DNA of 64,000 bases from Klebsormidium nitens (lineage: Eukaryota > Streptophyta > Klebsormidiophyceae > Klebsormidiales > Klebsormidiaceae): assembly GCA_000708835.1 (NCBI GenBank), contig DF237120.1, positions 97,963 through 161,962 on the forward strand. The letters are read 5' to 3'. A model generated the notes under the pieces. It was not told the origin of the DNA and searched no databases. It worked only from the letters and a program-made list of their open reading frames with translations. A program made the position numbers and the translations under genes. Of this stretch, positions 43,803-55,900 are shown piece by piece (positions within the stretch are counted from its first letter, which is position 1; each line of letters begins with the position of its first letter).

Positions 43803-45488
43803 GGACCATGTCCCTATGGGGTCGAGCGCCGATACTTGAAGGACAATCGTACAATCGTAATGACAGGTGCATGTCCAGAATTTGATCCCCGTTTTGTTTG
43901 AACATATTAATTGAGGGTTTGATCATCCGAGAACTTATCGATCCCTTGAGAATCAAGGAGTCCTTTGAGGTATCCGCACTGGGATGCGTAGACTTTAATT
44001 TTTAGTATTGTGGTTAGGGTTGGTATGGTGGGTACCGTATATGGGTGCGCGCGGAGCAGGTGTCTTTTTTATGTTTTTGCATGGGTACGTACCTGTACGG
44101 ATTTTTATCGTGTTAGTCGGAGCTTGTTGTATTCGACTGGTCTTGGCCTACTTGATTTGAACACCTTTCTTGGGACTGTTGAGAATCATACCGTTTACGC
44201 TGGTGGCTCACATGAAAGACGACGTCGTAGTGACGCGTTGTTCTACTAAAGAACTTAGCACATGTGAAGACTTGTACGAGCTTATTGCCCGCGCGGCCTG
44301 CGCATGCGCCCGCTACTAGGGCTGCAAATCGTATAACGAATGACCAACTTCCGTACGTTGTGTGCATATATATAAAAGTATATCATTTAAAATGCATATG
44401 CCGGAAATTGTATCAAACATGCATTCGCCGACCCGGTACGTGGCGCAGCGTAATGATACTGTGCCGATGGTAACGATCGGAAAAACCAAGCCTGTTGTTG
44501 CTTTCTCAAGTACGTAGAGTCCAGCTTCATTATGTCCGTTCCATAAAAATGCCTAATGTCGGACTTGGTGTGCGTGCTCGCTCTGGGATCCGATCAAATA
44601 GACAATCGTACCATAGAATGCAGTGATAGTGAAGCTTTAGCAGTCTGGTACATTTATCAAGTTCACGTCACTGCTAGCTTCTGTGGCTTCGAATCTCGAG
44701 AGATCTTCGAAATATGGTCCAGCTCATGTCGATTATGCAGAGACTGGCCTTCGAACCTCGCAAAGTGCAAGGGCAAAGACATCGACCTTTTTGGTGCCAG
44801 GCTTTGACCTCAGCTAGAGAGAAGGGCAATCGCTGTGGGGCTTTGGAAGATCACGCCTTTGTTACTAGCAACTTGGCCACCCTCCGGAAAGTGCTTGGCG
44901 TAAGGCTGGGAAATGAGTTGGGCCCTGCACGGATGAATGGAACTGCTATACTGAGAGTATGCTTTGAGCATACTTTCAAAAAACATTTTTGAAAACCCGA
45001 CTCGAGATACGCGAGACGCTCGATCTTAGTACATTTTAAAGGTTCGGGCTCGAGGTGTGCAACAAGCAAGTCGTGAATGTTTACATGAGAGTTCTATTTT
45101 TGAAGTTGGAACGATCCGCTGGTGGTGATCATCCAAAAACCTGGAAGTTGGCGGGTTTGGTCGACGGCTCTAGTTTCACAAGATGATTCAGACCAACAGC
45201 ATCTTACTTCGAAGCAGGATTTAGGAGGTGCAAAGGGGTCTGTCGAGGGTTCATTCGCAACCAAAGAAATGGCTAACTTCAGTCGATTCTCCCTAATCCG
45301 TTTCCGCTATGCTTTTCCTTGCTTTTTCTCGAAACGCAGCAGCGTAGTAGTATAGACACCCTGAATTAACCACGTCCACCTGTTGCATTCTCTTGAGACT
45401 CCTGATTCAACCGATAAAATTAGCAAGCAGAAGTGCCATGTTCAACAGAGGAGTCCAGGAATATGGTACAGGCAGTACTAGCTTTCGC
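43803..45488. other. Intergenic region, partly element-like
   Basis: No supported gene. The 43.9-44.5 kb part has the mixed AT-rich/GC-rich texture (tatatataaaag, gggtacgtacctgtacgg, gcgcatgcgcccgc) also seen at 36.2-38.1 and 63.1-64 kb. A possible small terminal exon of the next gene (45379-45307, after acceptor gcaacag) is in phase and ends in TAG, but the implied 113-base intron is much shorter than the others and the polypyrimidine tract is poor. Confidence 0.45.
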
Positions 45489-48400
45489 TCACCTGTGAGC
45501 CCCTCGAACCCGCGGCTGTTCGTTCCGTCCGTTGGTCACGCCGGTACGGGAACGCTTCGCCTTCTGCCAGGCGACTTTGGGCGGCGGACGTTCCGCCGGA
45601 CGTTCCGCTGAGCGTCCGAAGGCATTCGCTCCGGTGGACCGGGTCTCCAGCTTCGACTGCGCGGTGTGCAGCCGTTCCGGCGCCGGAATCGGGGCGGAAG
45701 CGACGGAACATGGTGGGCGCACTGGAGTTCGATTTGCACCTGGAAAAGGAGTAAAGCTTGCTGTTGAAATCTCAGGAGCAGATGCATGGGAATCTTTTCC
45801 TGTCGTGGTAGATCATATCAGGATGATAAACGCGATGTTTGGAATTCTGCCGGTTTCGCTGCAATATTAGGGAAGAGGTCAGACTTATCTTAGGTGAAGG
45901 GAAGCTCCACCTAAGAAAAGTCTGAGAAGCGCGTACAGCTTCTCGAAAGGACGGTTTTATTTCCGGTAAGGCGAGAAGTCGGATGACAGGGCGCAGGAAG
46001 GCTCTCGTCGCCTTCAGCAACGGAACAACGACAGATCCGGATGAACTCTCGGCCCCTTGGATGTAGCCCGGCTTGTGCTTGGGTCCAACTTGAAGAGCTA
46101 AGACGTTCGGAAGCTAGTTTGAAGAAAGGCCTGTACTGGAACATAGCCAAGACGACAAATGCGACCAAAATACGAACTTTGACCGACTTCCGCCAGACCT
46201 CGCAGCTTGATATCCAGTCTCTGCAACGACGCCAGGATGCTCTGCTCCTCCAGAGACAGCGCTGTCGGCGGTCGGTGACTTCCCCCGGTCGCAGCCGCTG
46301 ACGTCATCCCAACGTCACCCGGGTGCCGGCGCTGCGGTGCGACCGGCTCATATGCGGGCCGCTGCCCGTAAGCGATCGCTGGGGAAGGAGCGACGTCAGA
46401 GTGACGTCGGCCGGAGGGGGTTTGGTGACGAGACATCTGGAAGGCGTCCCAAACTCGCGCCGCGGAGATGCCGGACTCCCCTGGAAGAGCGTATGGGACT
46501 CTGGGCCCCTGGAAAAATGTCCCAGTTCTAGTTTCTCGCCCTCCGCTAAAAGAGACCCGGTTGGAGATGCTGGGTTCCGGCTGACTGAACGTCGCTGGCC
46601 GAGGCTCGAAACCGGGGAAGTCTAGAGATTCTCGACGAAGAGCTTTTGGCACCACGGGGTTGGGAACGTCTACGCTTCCGTCCCGCCAGCTGCTGGGTCG
46701 CGCCACGTGCCTGGTCGAGAATCCTTGCACGGCTCCGGAGCGCGCCACGTGAGGGTTGCTGACGTCATCCAACTTGGAAGGGGCATCTCTGGGCGGACAA
46801 AGAGAGTCTTGAGACACCTCCCGTTTCGGCAAGCGGATGACGTCAGCGGACTCCCCGTCTCCCCTGCAAAGTCCCATTTCTACTCCGGCCCCCGAGGCCC
46901 TGTTTCTTTGACTTCCCCACGTATTCGCCGGCGTTTGGAGTCGAGCTTCGTCCAAACGGGGCCTGGGATAGAAACGGTCCGTTTCGACGGCGCTTATGAC
47001 TTCCGGTTCTGCTCTTGGCATCGTAGGGCTGCTGACGTCTGCAGAATCTCTATGTGCGTTAGCAGACAGGTTAACGGCTGATCCCCTCTCGGGGGGCACA
47101 AACTCCCAGGCCAAGCTGCCTCCTCTTACGACCGCTCTTCTTGTGGCCATCGTCTCTGTTTCTTTTCTCCGCTCACTTACTCCACCCCTTTCAAGCGGAG
47201 CAGAATCCGTTTCGGGAACCCCCGTCTCCTCTCTTTGCGCCTCTCTCCGAGTTGCCGCTCCAGATTCGGGAGCCAGGCCCGATACCCGTTTCGCTTGCGG
47301 TTCCGCTTGTGCCTTCCGTTCTGCTTCCGAGTTGCTTCCCGCTGTTCGATTCACTTCCATGATCGGGTCGTGATCTGACATTGACGGTTTCGGATTCCGT
47401 CCGCTCGTTGATTCCGCCCCGTCCGGCACTCGTTCCGCCCGCCTTATCCGCATGATCTCCGCGTCTTTGGCCGCGAGCCGCGCCTTCAGGGCGGCCACCT
47501 CAGCCGCCAGCCGCGCTGTCAGGTCGCCTTTTTCGCCGCCTTTCTCTCGGCCCGGCTCTACTTGCTTCGAAATTTCCCTCTTATCCGCCCGACTTTCATC
47601 GTCTTGATGAACCGCGTCGGACAATCCAAAGGCAGCGGTTTCCCTTTCATTCTGCGAGTCTTCATCTCTCGCTTTCCCCGCGACCCCGTTCTTTTCGACT
47701 TCCGCTTTCATCCCCGGTTCCACACTTCCCTTTTTCACACCGCTTCGCTGACCTTTTTCCTCCAGTGATGAAAACACGCTGAGTCTTCTTTCCGCAACTT
47801 TCGTCTCCTCCCCACCGGAAACCTCCTCCAAAATTTCGACGCACTCCGGAATCCTCTCTCCAGACATCGGTCTCCGTCTCTCTTCGGTCAACCGTCGCCG
47901 TTCGTTTGCCGCACTAAGCGCCCGTTGTTTCAAAACGGCCTCCCGACTCGCAATGCGATCCGCCTGAACCGCTAGCGCGAGGAAGTCCGCCAGAGACTGG
48001 CGCTCGGGAGCTCCTACCGGTCTCTTCTCCCCTTCAACCGGTCTCTTCCCCGCATCAACCGGTCTCTTCTCCCCTTCAACCGGTCTCTTCCCCGCATCAA
48101 CCGGTCTCTTCTCCCCTTCAACCGTTTCCTTCTCCCCTTCAATCTGTCTCGTCTCCCCTTCGATTCGTCTTTTCTGCCCTTCAACCGGTCTGTTCTCCGC
48201 TTCCACCGGACCATTGGCAGAACATTTTTGTTCGCCGTTCCCGAGTGTCAAGCCTTCCTGAGTTGCAAGCTCGGCGTTTAAGCTCGACGCATCCTCCGCT
48301 AACTCGACTGTTTTCGCTATTCTCTGCCTGGAATGGTCTTGCCCGAACCCCTCTTTTCTCCCTGATGAGCTATGCCAAGCAACCTTCGCTTCCGAATCCC

Positions 48401-51400
48401 TCTTTTCACGGGTTGATTCAAACGGACCCACGCCCGGGATTTTATCCTGGGCGCTCGTTTGGCAATTTGCTTGTGCTATTTCCGGCGACCCCGCGCTCCC
48501 TGAAACAGGTCTACTGGTCGCCCAGCTCGACGCGGCATGCATATGCGCCAGCTCCCGCTGCAGCACCTGCATGGACGCCCTTAAGCCGCCACGTGGCCCG
48601 CTGAGATTGGCGGACTCCTTGCCAGACACGTCACTCGACGCAAGTCCCGACAGCTGAGGGGCAGCGCGGTTTGCACAAGAACCAACGTCTTCCACGACCC
48701 CCGAACAGGACGTCGTCCCTCCGCCAACGTCTTTCCGACTGCTGACGTCACCGGTCATAAGATCCCCCCTGTTCGTGACGTCACCCCGCCCGCCCGGGCC
48801 TGCCGTGCCTGGCGGGCTGTGCGTCATCAGGACGCTCCCCTCGCTTGCAAGCGCGCGCGTCTCCTGGGGCGACCACTTTCTGCGCTGCCTCTCTACTCGG
48901 GTCGCCGGTTCAGAGTAAGGAACCTTTTGCGGGTTGGAAGTGCTGAGTTCTGGTCGTTCCGCTGGATCGGGGTTCTCTCGGCTCTCTTCGTGACTGCGGG
49001 AAAAGTTGCAAATCACGTTTTAGAAAGAGTGTGTGCAATGTTTAGTAAAGAAGGGTCTAGCAGTTGATGTGATAGCTTCAGTCTGGAGAGCAGAGAGAGC
49101 CGTGCTCTTCTTGTTCACAATGAGCTTGAACTTTGACCAAAAGGGTTGCAATCCGCTGCTTTTGAAGAGCTCAATTTTAATGCGCTGTCTCTGCTCTGAT
49201 TATCTTCTTTGATACACTACGTTAAATGCATCAAAACAAGCTTCGTCACCTCCTGTCACTGAAACGCCCAGACGAGATCAAGCAAGATCCAAGAAGAGAG
49301 GCTCAATGAGGAGCTACGCAAAATGTCACCAGTCGAGAAGTGCTCATGATATCTCGTGCGGCCAGTTCGGGCCAAGCGTCAGCAGATTATCACAGGTGAC
49401 GATTCCAAATCTCCGCTTTCTGCCCACCAACGAATCTTGCAACAGACGTTTTTTCTAGAAAGAGGAATACCCGTTAGAGAAACGGACAATGCAAGCAGGG
49501 CTGAAGTATTCACGCCGGGAAGGATCCGCACAGAGCGGGACAGAAGGACGAGAACAAAGAAGCAGCATTCTAGCAAGCGGAGAACCCAAAGACAGTCGAT
49601 GGATGGCCCGACATTTTTCAATAATAGCCTTGGATTGGGAACACGACATACAGCCAGATATAAGCGCTCACGTCAACCACGGACTCTCTCGGGCAGCTAG
49701 CGTGGGCCGTGCAGATAACCTGTTTGCCCCGCCAACCCCGCCTCGAATCCCTATTTTTGTGTCATTTGTTTTCTCCTCCGTACCGTACATTCTAAACCCG
49801 CTGCTCCCATCCTTGCCCGTGCTTTCTCCTCCCCTCCCCAGCACCGGCCTGCTTTCCTTGCCCCTTTCCCACCCCCGCGCTCTCAGCATCTTCGCTGTTT
49901 CGTAATCTTGGATAACCCGAGTATTCCACCGAGGCCTCCTATGTCTCTGGACTACCCCTTCAGCCCCCCCGGTTCCATTCTCCCCAGACACCTCCCTGTT
50001 TTTTGGAGGGTTCCCTCCACTTACGTTACCTTTCTCGCCCCCACTAGATTCCCAAGGTTTTCTAGGACTGATGGTAGCTCTTTCAGATTGTCGTCTACTC
50101 ACACAGTCCTCCTGCCCGTGTGCCTTGTCATGGTGCCGGGGGGTCGCTTCACTGAGAACCTTCCCCTGAGCAGACCCCCCCTCTGCAGCACTGTAGGAAC
50201 CAACTTGCCGCCCCGCTTCACTGACACGCGCCACCTCATCCTCCAAGACCTTTCTCTCGCCGCCCCTCGTCTTTCCCTCTGCTGTAACACCCCCGACTTT
50301 CCTCCCCGCCAGAGCGCTTGTCACACTGCCCCCGTTCTCCTCTCGTCCCTTTCGGTCAGAGCGTGCATGCCCCACCCCCCTGCCATTGTGCTGCGCAGCT
50401 TGCAACACCCGCTTCCTATCTTTCACCCCCGCAGGCACACTCTCTCGGCACTCATTTTCACCCCCCCCTGGAAGTTTCTCCGGCCAAGGGAGTGCATTCT
50501 CATCGCCCCCACCAAGCTCACAACGGAGCACCTCACGCCCGATGTGAATCTGCTTTGGCGCGGCCCGCCCCTCGCGCATGTAATTTGCGAGCCGCGCCCG
50601 TTCTGATTTGCGCCGCTCGAGGGCGTCGAGCGCCGCACGGGCAGACTCTTCCTCGGCTTTCCTTTTCATATCCTGCCATTGTCTGCAGGTAGAGAAGCGC
50701 TTGCTGAGTTGCACTACTTGTCGACAATGAAAATCTCAAGGCCCAGTTCACAAATAGTTGATAAAACATAAAAGACCTACAATGGTAAGATTGATTGTTG
50801 CGTAGGTTTTCAAGGGAAAAGTAAGCAATGCATGTCCGGCTCGCAGTAGATGGTCACAGCTGCTTCAGGTATAGAGACAAGTACAAGTACACGTCTGGAG
50901 ACTTTCCGCAGTCCGCAGTAAGCAAGCCTTGAGGCGGAACACGAGCTCAGCATTGAGAATCTCTTGCTGGAGAAGTTTTCAGAGTGCCTGTGGACTACAT
51001 CTTCTAGACCACCAGCTTGCACGACAGCATTGCGCTAAACAGCAGTCACAGCTGTTTGGCAGTAGGAGAAACAGGCACAAATTGGACGATCTACCAAGTG
51101 CAACCAGCAGAATGGCTTAAGGACTCGAATGTCTGCTTACTTAGCCTGTTTGCGCCAAAGTGTTCCAACTACTCCCACAACCTTTCCGCAGACTGAAAAG
51201 AAGAGCTAATTGCCGGGCGCCTGGTAAATTTCTGTGTTTTTTTGCTGGGTCTACTGAATGGGCAAGCCAGCTTACGAGATCGATAGATCAATTTTGAGAC
51301 ACTGTGCTATGCAACTCTGGCAATGCCGTTGAGGGCAATACAATAGTAGGTATTTTGCAAAAAGAACAGCATGCCACTGGTTTCTAATCTCATATGCAAT

Positions 51401-51520
51401 GCTGACTGAAAGCAGTCCATAGAAGCAAGTGGGCGTACCAAACGCCGCTCACCTTTGTCGCCTTGCCGTCTCCTTTGCGTGCTCCTTGCGTTTGTGCTCC
51501 ACGCTTGCCCTCAGAGACAT
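45489..51520 (-). CDS. Large disordered coiled-coil protein, unrecognised
   Basis: Exons: 51520-51453, 50682-49720, 48993-46199, 45739-45489, joined with GT-AG borders (one donor, gtctgg, is weak) and matching phases, giving about 1358 residues. The N-terminus is strongly helical and charged (MSLRASVEHKRKEHAKETAR, then KRKAEEESARAALDALERRK), typical of a coiled coil. The middle is disordered and rich in G, E, R and K. Residues about 605-670 are nine heptads of the EGEKRPV/DAGKRPV type. A coiled coil follows around 833-863 (LAAEVAALKARLAAKDAEI), a further helix (LEEQSILASLQRLDIKLR) near 1254-1275, and a basic P/R-rich tail. I do not recognise the family; a cytoskeletal or centrosomal scaffold is possible but only inferred. 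The stop at 45489 falls inside a consensus donor (cacag|gtgagc), so a further exon may exist. Confidence 0.75.
45880..45924. repeat. Short hairpin in intron
   Basis: The string cagacttatcttaggtg (45880-45896) pairs with ccacctaagaaaagtctg (45907-45924) with one internal mismatch, over a 10-base loop. It lies in the intron between the 46199 and 45739 exon borders of the coiled-coil gene. It may be a splicing-related structure or a small foldback remnant. Confidence 0.5.
48014..48210 (-). repeat. 21-bp (heptad) coding tandem repeat
   Basis: Within the large exon of the coiled-coil gene, about nine 21-bp units encode seven-residue repeats: EGEKRPV alternating with DAGKRPV, preceded by degenerate EGEKETV, EGETRQI, EGQKRRI and EAENRPV. 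The alternating pair at the 3' side is nearly identical at the DNA level, giving a 42-bp higher-order period and suggesting recent slippage or unequal exchange. Length variation between strains is likely. Confidence 0.85.
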
Positions 51521-52966
51521 TGTTCAGAAGCTGAACCCCAGAAAGGCAGTACCTTTCTTGGACCTTCATTTGCCCTTCACCAAAGGCAAGGTTCCTCTAT
51601 GAGCCTCCCCATGACAGATTGTTATACGTCCGCTCCAACAGTCGGTCCCACCAAAGCATTCCACGCATGCTGGTGGAATCCGTGCTAAATAATCTACCCT
51701 GCAGTCTAAGTTAGTCTACCCTGGCCTTGGATCGTCTCTTTGCCAATGGAGAGCCGGTCATCTCTGTACGTCTCAGTTGGCATGGCCTATACTCAAAGTT
51801 ACTGTACACGGCCTTTCAATAAGGCAGGTATACAAGCACAAGAGTTCCGCCGGATTGGCGCCACCGTCTCAGCTGTGCGACCTCTGTTCATCTGTGGCTT
51901 TGAAAAGAATAACAAATCACAAAAGGTTCGATGTGAATGCATGAATGATCCAGCTCGCTCTCGATCGGGCCGACTTGTTCAAAATTCGGCTGAGGCTGAA
52001 AGTGCGGAAACACTTTGATGTGCTCGCGCACCTAAAAACTTGACAGCGACAACCGTCAGATCTACAGCCTCTGGCGTTGGCAACCGTCCATGTATTCAGG
52101 GGACCTAGCCATTACGGTAACCGATATGTTACTTCACCCCTTTCTCGTTAGCAGCCTGGATTCAATCAGCAAAGCTGAGATTCAGAAGCAAGCTCAGACC
52201 GCTGTCACTGAAGCCTGAAGGAAGTTGAAGGTGGGGAGCAGAGGATTCGCGCCGCTATTGTGTCCTTCAAAAGGGCTGCATTGCCATTGAGGTGAGCTGT
52301 CAAACACACGCTTTCTTTTCTGGGTGCTTGTAAAGCTAGCTTGATTTTGTTGCAAGTTCCGCTACGGGCGCCAGCCAAGGCAGGTGAGATTCAAATGCAA
52401 GCATTACGCCATTGCAGTCCTTGTTTCTTGATTGAGCTTTATGAGATGTTTTGGAGGCATGCGCGACGAAGTTGCAGTTGCCATTGACTTTTCATACTGT
52501 GTTGTACGGTGCGAAGTAGACTTACGCTCACCGTTGTAGCCACATATGAAAGCCCTTTTAAGGTCTAACACAGATTACCACTGCAATCTGCAAGAAGGAA
52601 CGCTTACATTTTCTGAAGCCCCCATCCATACTTGTCTTTAAAATACCAGGTCTCCGAGACACCTAAGGTATATCTGCAGAAACAGGGGATTTGTTTGAAG
52701 GCTGTTGGAGATATATCAAATTGCAAAGAGCGCCCTAAAAGACGGACGTCAAATCCCTAAGACCTCTGTAAATTGTGTATCGGAATATGCTTCTGCTTGT
52801 CAATCAGCCTCCTATTCCAACCAGAGTCTATTAATGCCACCCTCCATCGTCTATGGTCATTGGTCTTCCATTCCCTGTCAATCACCACTGCATTCTTAAA
52901 CTGATACAGGTTCTCTGCGACCCAGGACACCCGCTCAGAACCCCACTTTGACAGCACACGACCACC
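51521..52966. promoter_or_regulatory. Divergent intergenic region, coiled-coil gene and NUP62
   Basis: About 1.45 kb separate the start codons of the minus-strand coiled-coil gene and plus-strand NUP62. It must contain both promoters and 5' untranslated regions, but I cannot point to a TATA box or start site with confidence. No frame here resembles a protein-coding exon. The sequence just before the NUP62 start (cacacgaccaccatgg) is a near-ideal eukaryotic start context. Confidence 0.5.
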
Positions 52967-55900
52967 ATGGCATTTGGGGGTGGCACTGGATTCTCCTTCG
53001 GAGGTAGCAGTACCCCTGCATTCGGCGCCAGTACCGGGGGGCTCTTTGGCACCAGCACATCAACCCCCGCTTTCGGATCGACCGCAACCCCTGCTTTCGG
53101 GGCCACTGCAACCCCTGCTTTTGGATCCAGCACATCCGCATTCGGGGGGGCAGCGACCCCCGCGTTTGGCGCAAGCGCTCCCGCTTTCGGTGGGGCAGCA
53201 ACCGGCTTTGGGGCGGGGTCCTCCGCCTTCGGAGGGGCCACTCCAGCGTTTGGCGCAAGCACACCCGCCGCAAGCGGTCTGACCTTCGGCTCCTCTGCCA
53301 CGCCAGCGTTCGGTGGCGCCACATCAGCGTTTGGCGCCACATCAGCACCCTTCGGGGCGTCCACCCCTGCGCCTGTTCCCAGCACGCCAGCTTTTGGTGC
53401 AAGCACCCCCACCTTCGGGGGCGGGTTCGGAGCCTCTGCTTCCGCTTTTGGATCCACGCCTAGTTCCACCCCTGCTTTCGGCGCTGCGCCCCTAGGAGGA
53501 GCATCCGGTTCAGCCCCCGCATTTGGAGCAACGGGGTCAGCATTCGGTGGAATGTCCGCTTTTGGGGGGGGCAGCAGCACACCCGCTCCCACCCCCTCGT
53601 TTGGCGCAGCTCCTTCCGCAGCAGCAGGGATCGCCACCCCGAGCAGCACTCCCGCTTTTGGATCAACTGCCACCCCCGCTTTTGGCGGCACGTCGGCATT
53701 TGGAGCGGGAACCAGCGGGGGGCTCTTCTCAGGGTTTGGGAAGCCCACTGCCGCGGCACCTAGTCAGACACCAACCAGCGCACCTGCTACGGCGGTGCCA
53801 ACTTTTGGCGCCACAGGGTTGGCGCAACCTGCCGCAAGCGCTCCTCTCTCATTTGGCCAAACCGGTGCCGCTACTCCCGCCCCCCTGTTCGGTCAAACGG
53901 GTGCTTCGACCACCCCCCTGTTCGGCCAAACTGGTGCTTCGACCACCCCCTTGTTTGGACAAACTGGCGCTCCAACAACCCCCCTGTTTGGTCAGACGGC
54001 GCCCTCAACCACCCCCCTGTTTGGACAAACCGGCGCAGCTCCTGCATCTACTGCAGCCTCGACACCGGCGTTTGGCGGAGGCAGTCTTTTCGGTCAAACT
54101 GGGGGGGTCCAAACCCCAGCACAAGCAACAACCCCCGCTTTTGGAGCCCCGTCTACGGGCGCTTCAGCAGCCGCGCCTAGTTTTGGAGTCACTCCCGCCC
54201 CCGCTGCCGCTACGACCCCCTTCAGTTTCACCCTCCCCACCCCAGGCGGCCAATCCCAGGCCGCCACGTCAGCAGCCGCTACAACCCCCGCGCCTAGTTC
54301 CTCGGCTGCCACCCCCGCCGCAGGTCTCTTTGGTGCAAAAACGCCCGCCACGACTCCGGCCTCTACTGGGGGTTTCTCGTTCAGTGGCTTTGGAGCGGCT
54401 ACTACCGCAGCAGGCCCTGTTTCGACGGGGGGCGGGCTTTTCGCGGGTATCACGCCAGCCGCCCCGGCCGCCAGCAAGGCCCCCGCTACACCAGCTACCG
54501 CCCCTCAAAGCGCAGCGGGACTATTTTCAATGACTGGAGCAGCGACTAGTAGTGCTGCGGCAGGGTCTGTTCCGGCATTTGGTGCGTCGGGGGCGGGGTC
54601 GTTGTTTGCAAAAGTCGGGGGGACTGAGTCAGCGGCGAAGGCGGCAAGCGCGCCAGCAACGTCGGGAGGCGGGCTGTTCAATCTTGCTGGAACCGGGGCC
54701 GCAACTACTCCAGCAGGTGAGGACTCTCATTGCATCATTGTGCTGCAGACTCTTCAAAGTTTCTGGAAGGGCCAACATTTCCCACCAGATTTGCTCGTAG
54801 AACTTTCTTGCTGATTCTTTTGTTGGGCTGTTTGTCCTGTTCGCTAGGCGTCTCGTTAGCAAAGGTTTTGACCTGATTTAGATTGGAGGAAGTTGAAAAG
54901 GCTGGTCGAGACAGTGGTGGACTGCATCAGGACTCTGTTGTTGCAATTTTAAGTAGACTTTATCAAGGGTTCAAGCTTTGTGTCGTCAAGTCGCAAGAGC
55001 GAAACCTTTTGAAATGTTTCTCACAGTACAACCTTTAGAATAAGGGACTTTGTTCGAGCCATCTGCAGTAAACCCTTGCTTTGTAGTTCAGAAACAGAGT
55101 CATTGCGTACAGGGATTCCTAGGGTCATCTTCATCTGCGCTGTAGCATCTGCGCGCAGAGGCCATATGGAAGAGTAAAAGACAGACCATATCACAGAGGG
55201 TTTTTCATTGTATCGCAGTACGTCCAACTGTCTTCAGGATCCTTCCTTTAACCTTTTGCACAGGACGACTCAGAGAGTCCACTTCTTACTCTTCACGGTA
55301 CTTGTTTTCCAACTTTTTATCAGGGTTAAGTAGCCGTCACTAGTATTTCAACACATTCGTCCCCGTCATGCAGTGAGCAAACCCGCTGCAACGACCGGCT
55401 TCGCCTTCCCAACCGCACCTACCACCGCCGCAGCAACCACTCCAGCCACGACGACTCCGGCCACCGCTGCTGCTGCCACGTCAGCGCCAGCTGTCGCGCC
55501 CACGACCGCCGGGCCTGTGACAGCTGTCGTGCCAAAACCTCCGTCCGAGATCGTGGGAAAGAACGTCGAAGAGGTAAGCAGTACGGCGACTCGAATCTGT
55601 GAATGTTGATGCCACCGATTCGAAGAAGGTGGCGCATCTGGGTGCGGTTGAGCTCAAAGAAAGGGCTCCCTTGTTAGGCCTTTGCTAGCTCTGCGGTACT
55701 ACATAAGGATGCGAACGGCTATACAAAGGTAAGGGCTTCACTCGTCGGAGTGACATTTCTCCTTGATGTGGGAGCTTGGGTGTTTCGACGAATCTGATGA
55801 GGTGGGCGTCCGCTGCGAGTTCTTCCATTCAACGACCCCTGCCGTTGGAAGGAGTCGAGGGAATGCTCTTTCGAGGTAGCACGCTTCCAATAGGAGGCCG

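Noticed and set aside
45307-45379. Extra terminal exon of the coiled-coil gene
   Set aside because: In phase and ends in TAG, but the implied intron is only 113 bases and the acceptor is poor; kept only as an alternative.
49908-50606. 232-codon plus-strand frame
   Set aside because: Antisense to an exon of the coiled-coil gene, which has consistent splice borders and phase; composition explained by that exon.
52882-53748. 288-codon minus-strand frame rich in P, A and G opposite NUP62
   Set aside because: It is the antisense shadow of the GC-rich FG-repeat exon; its repetitive sequence mirrors the repeats on the coding strand.
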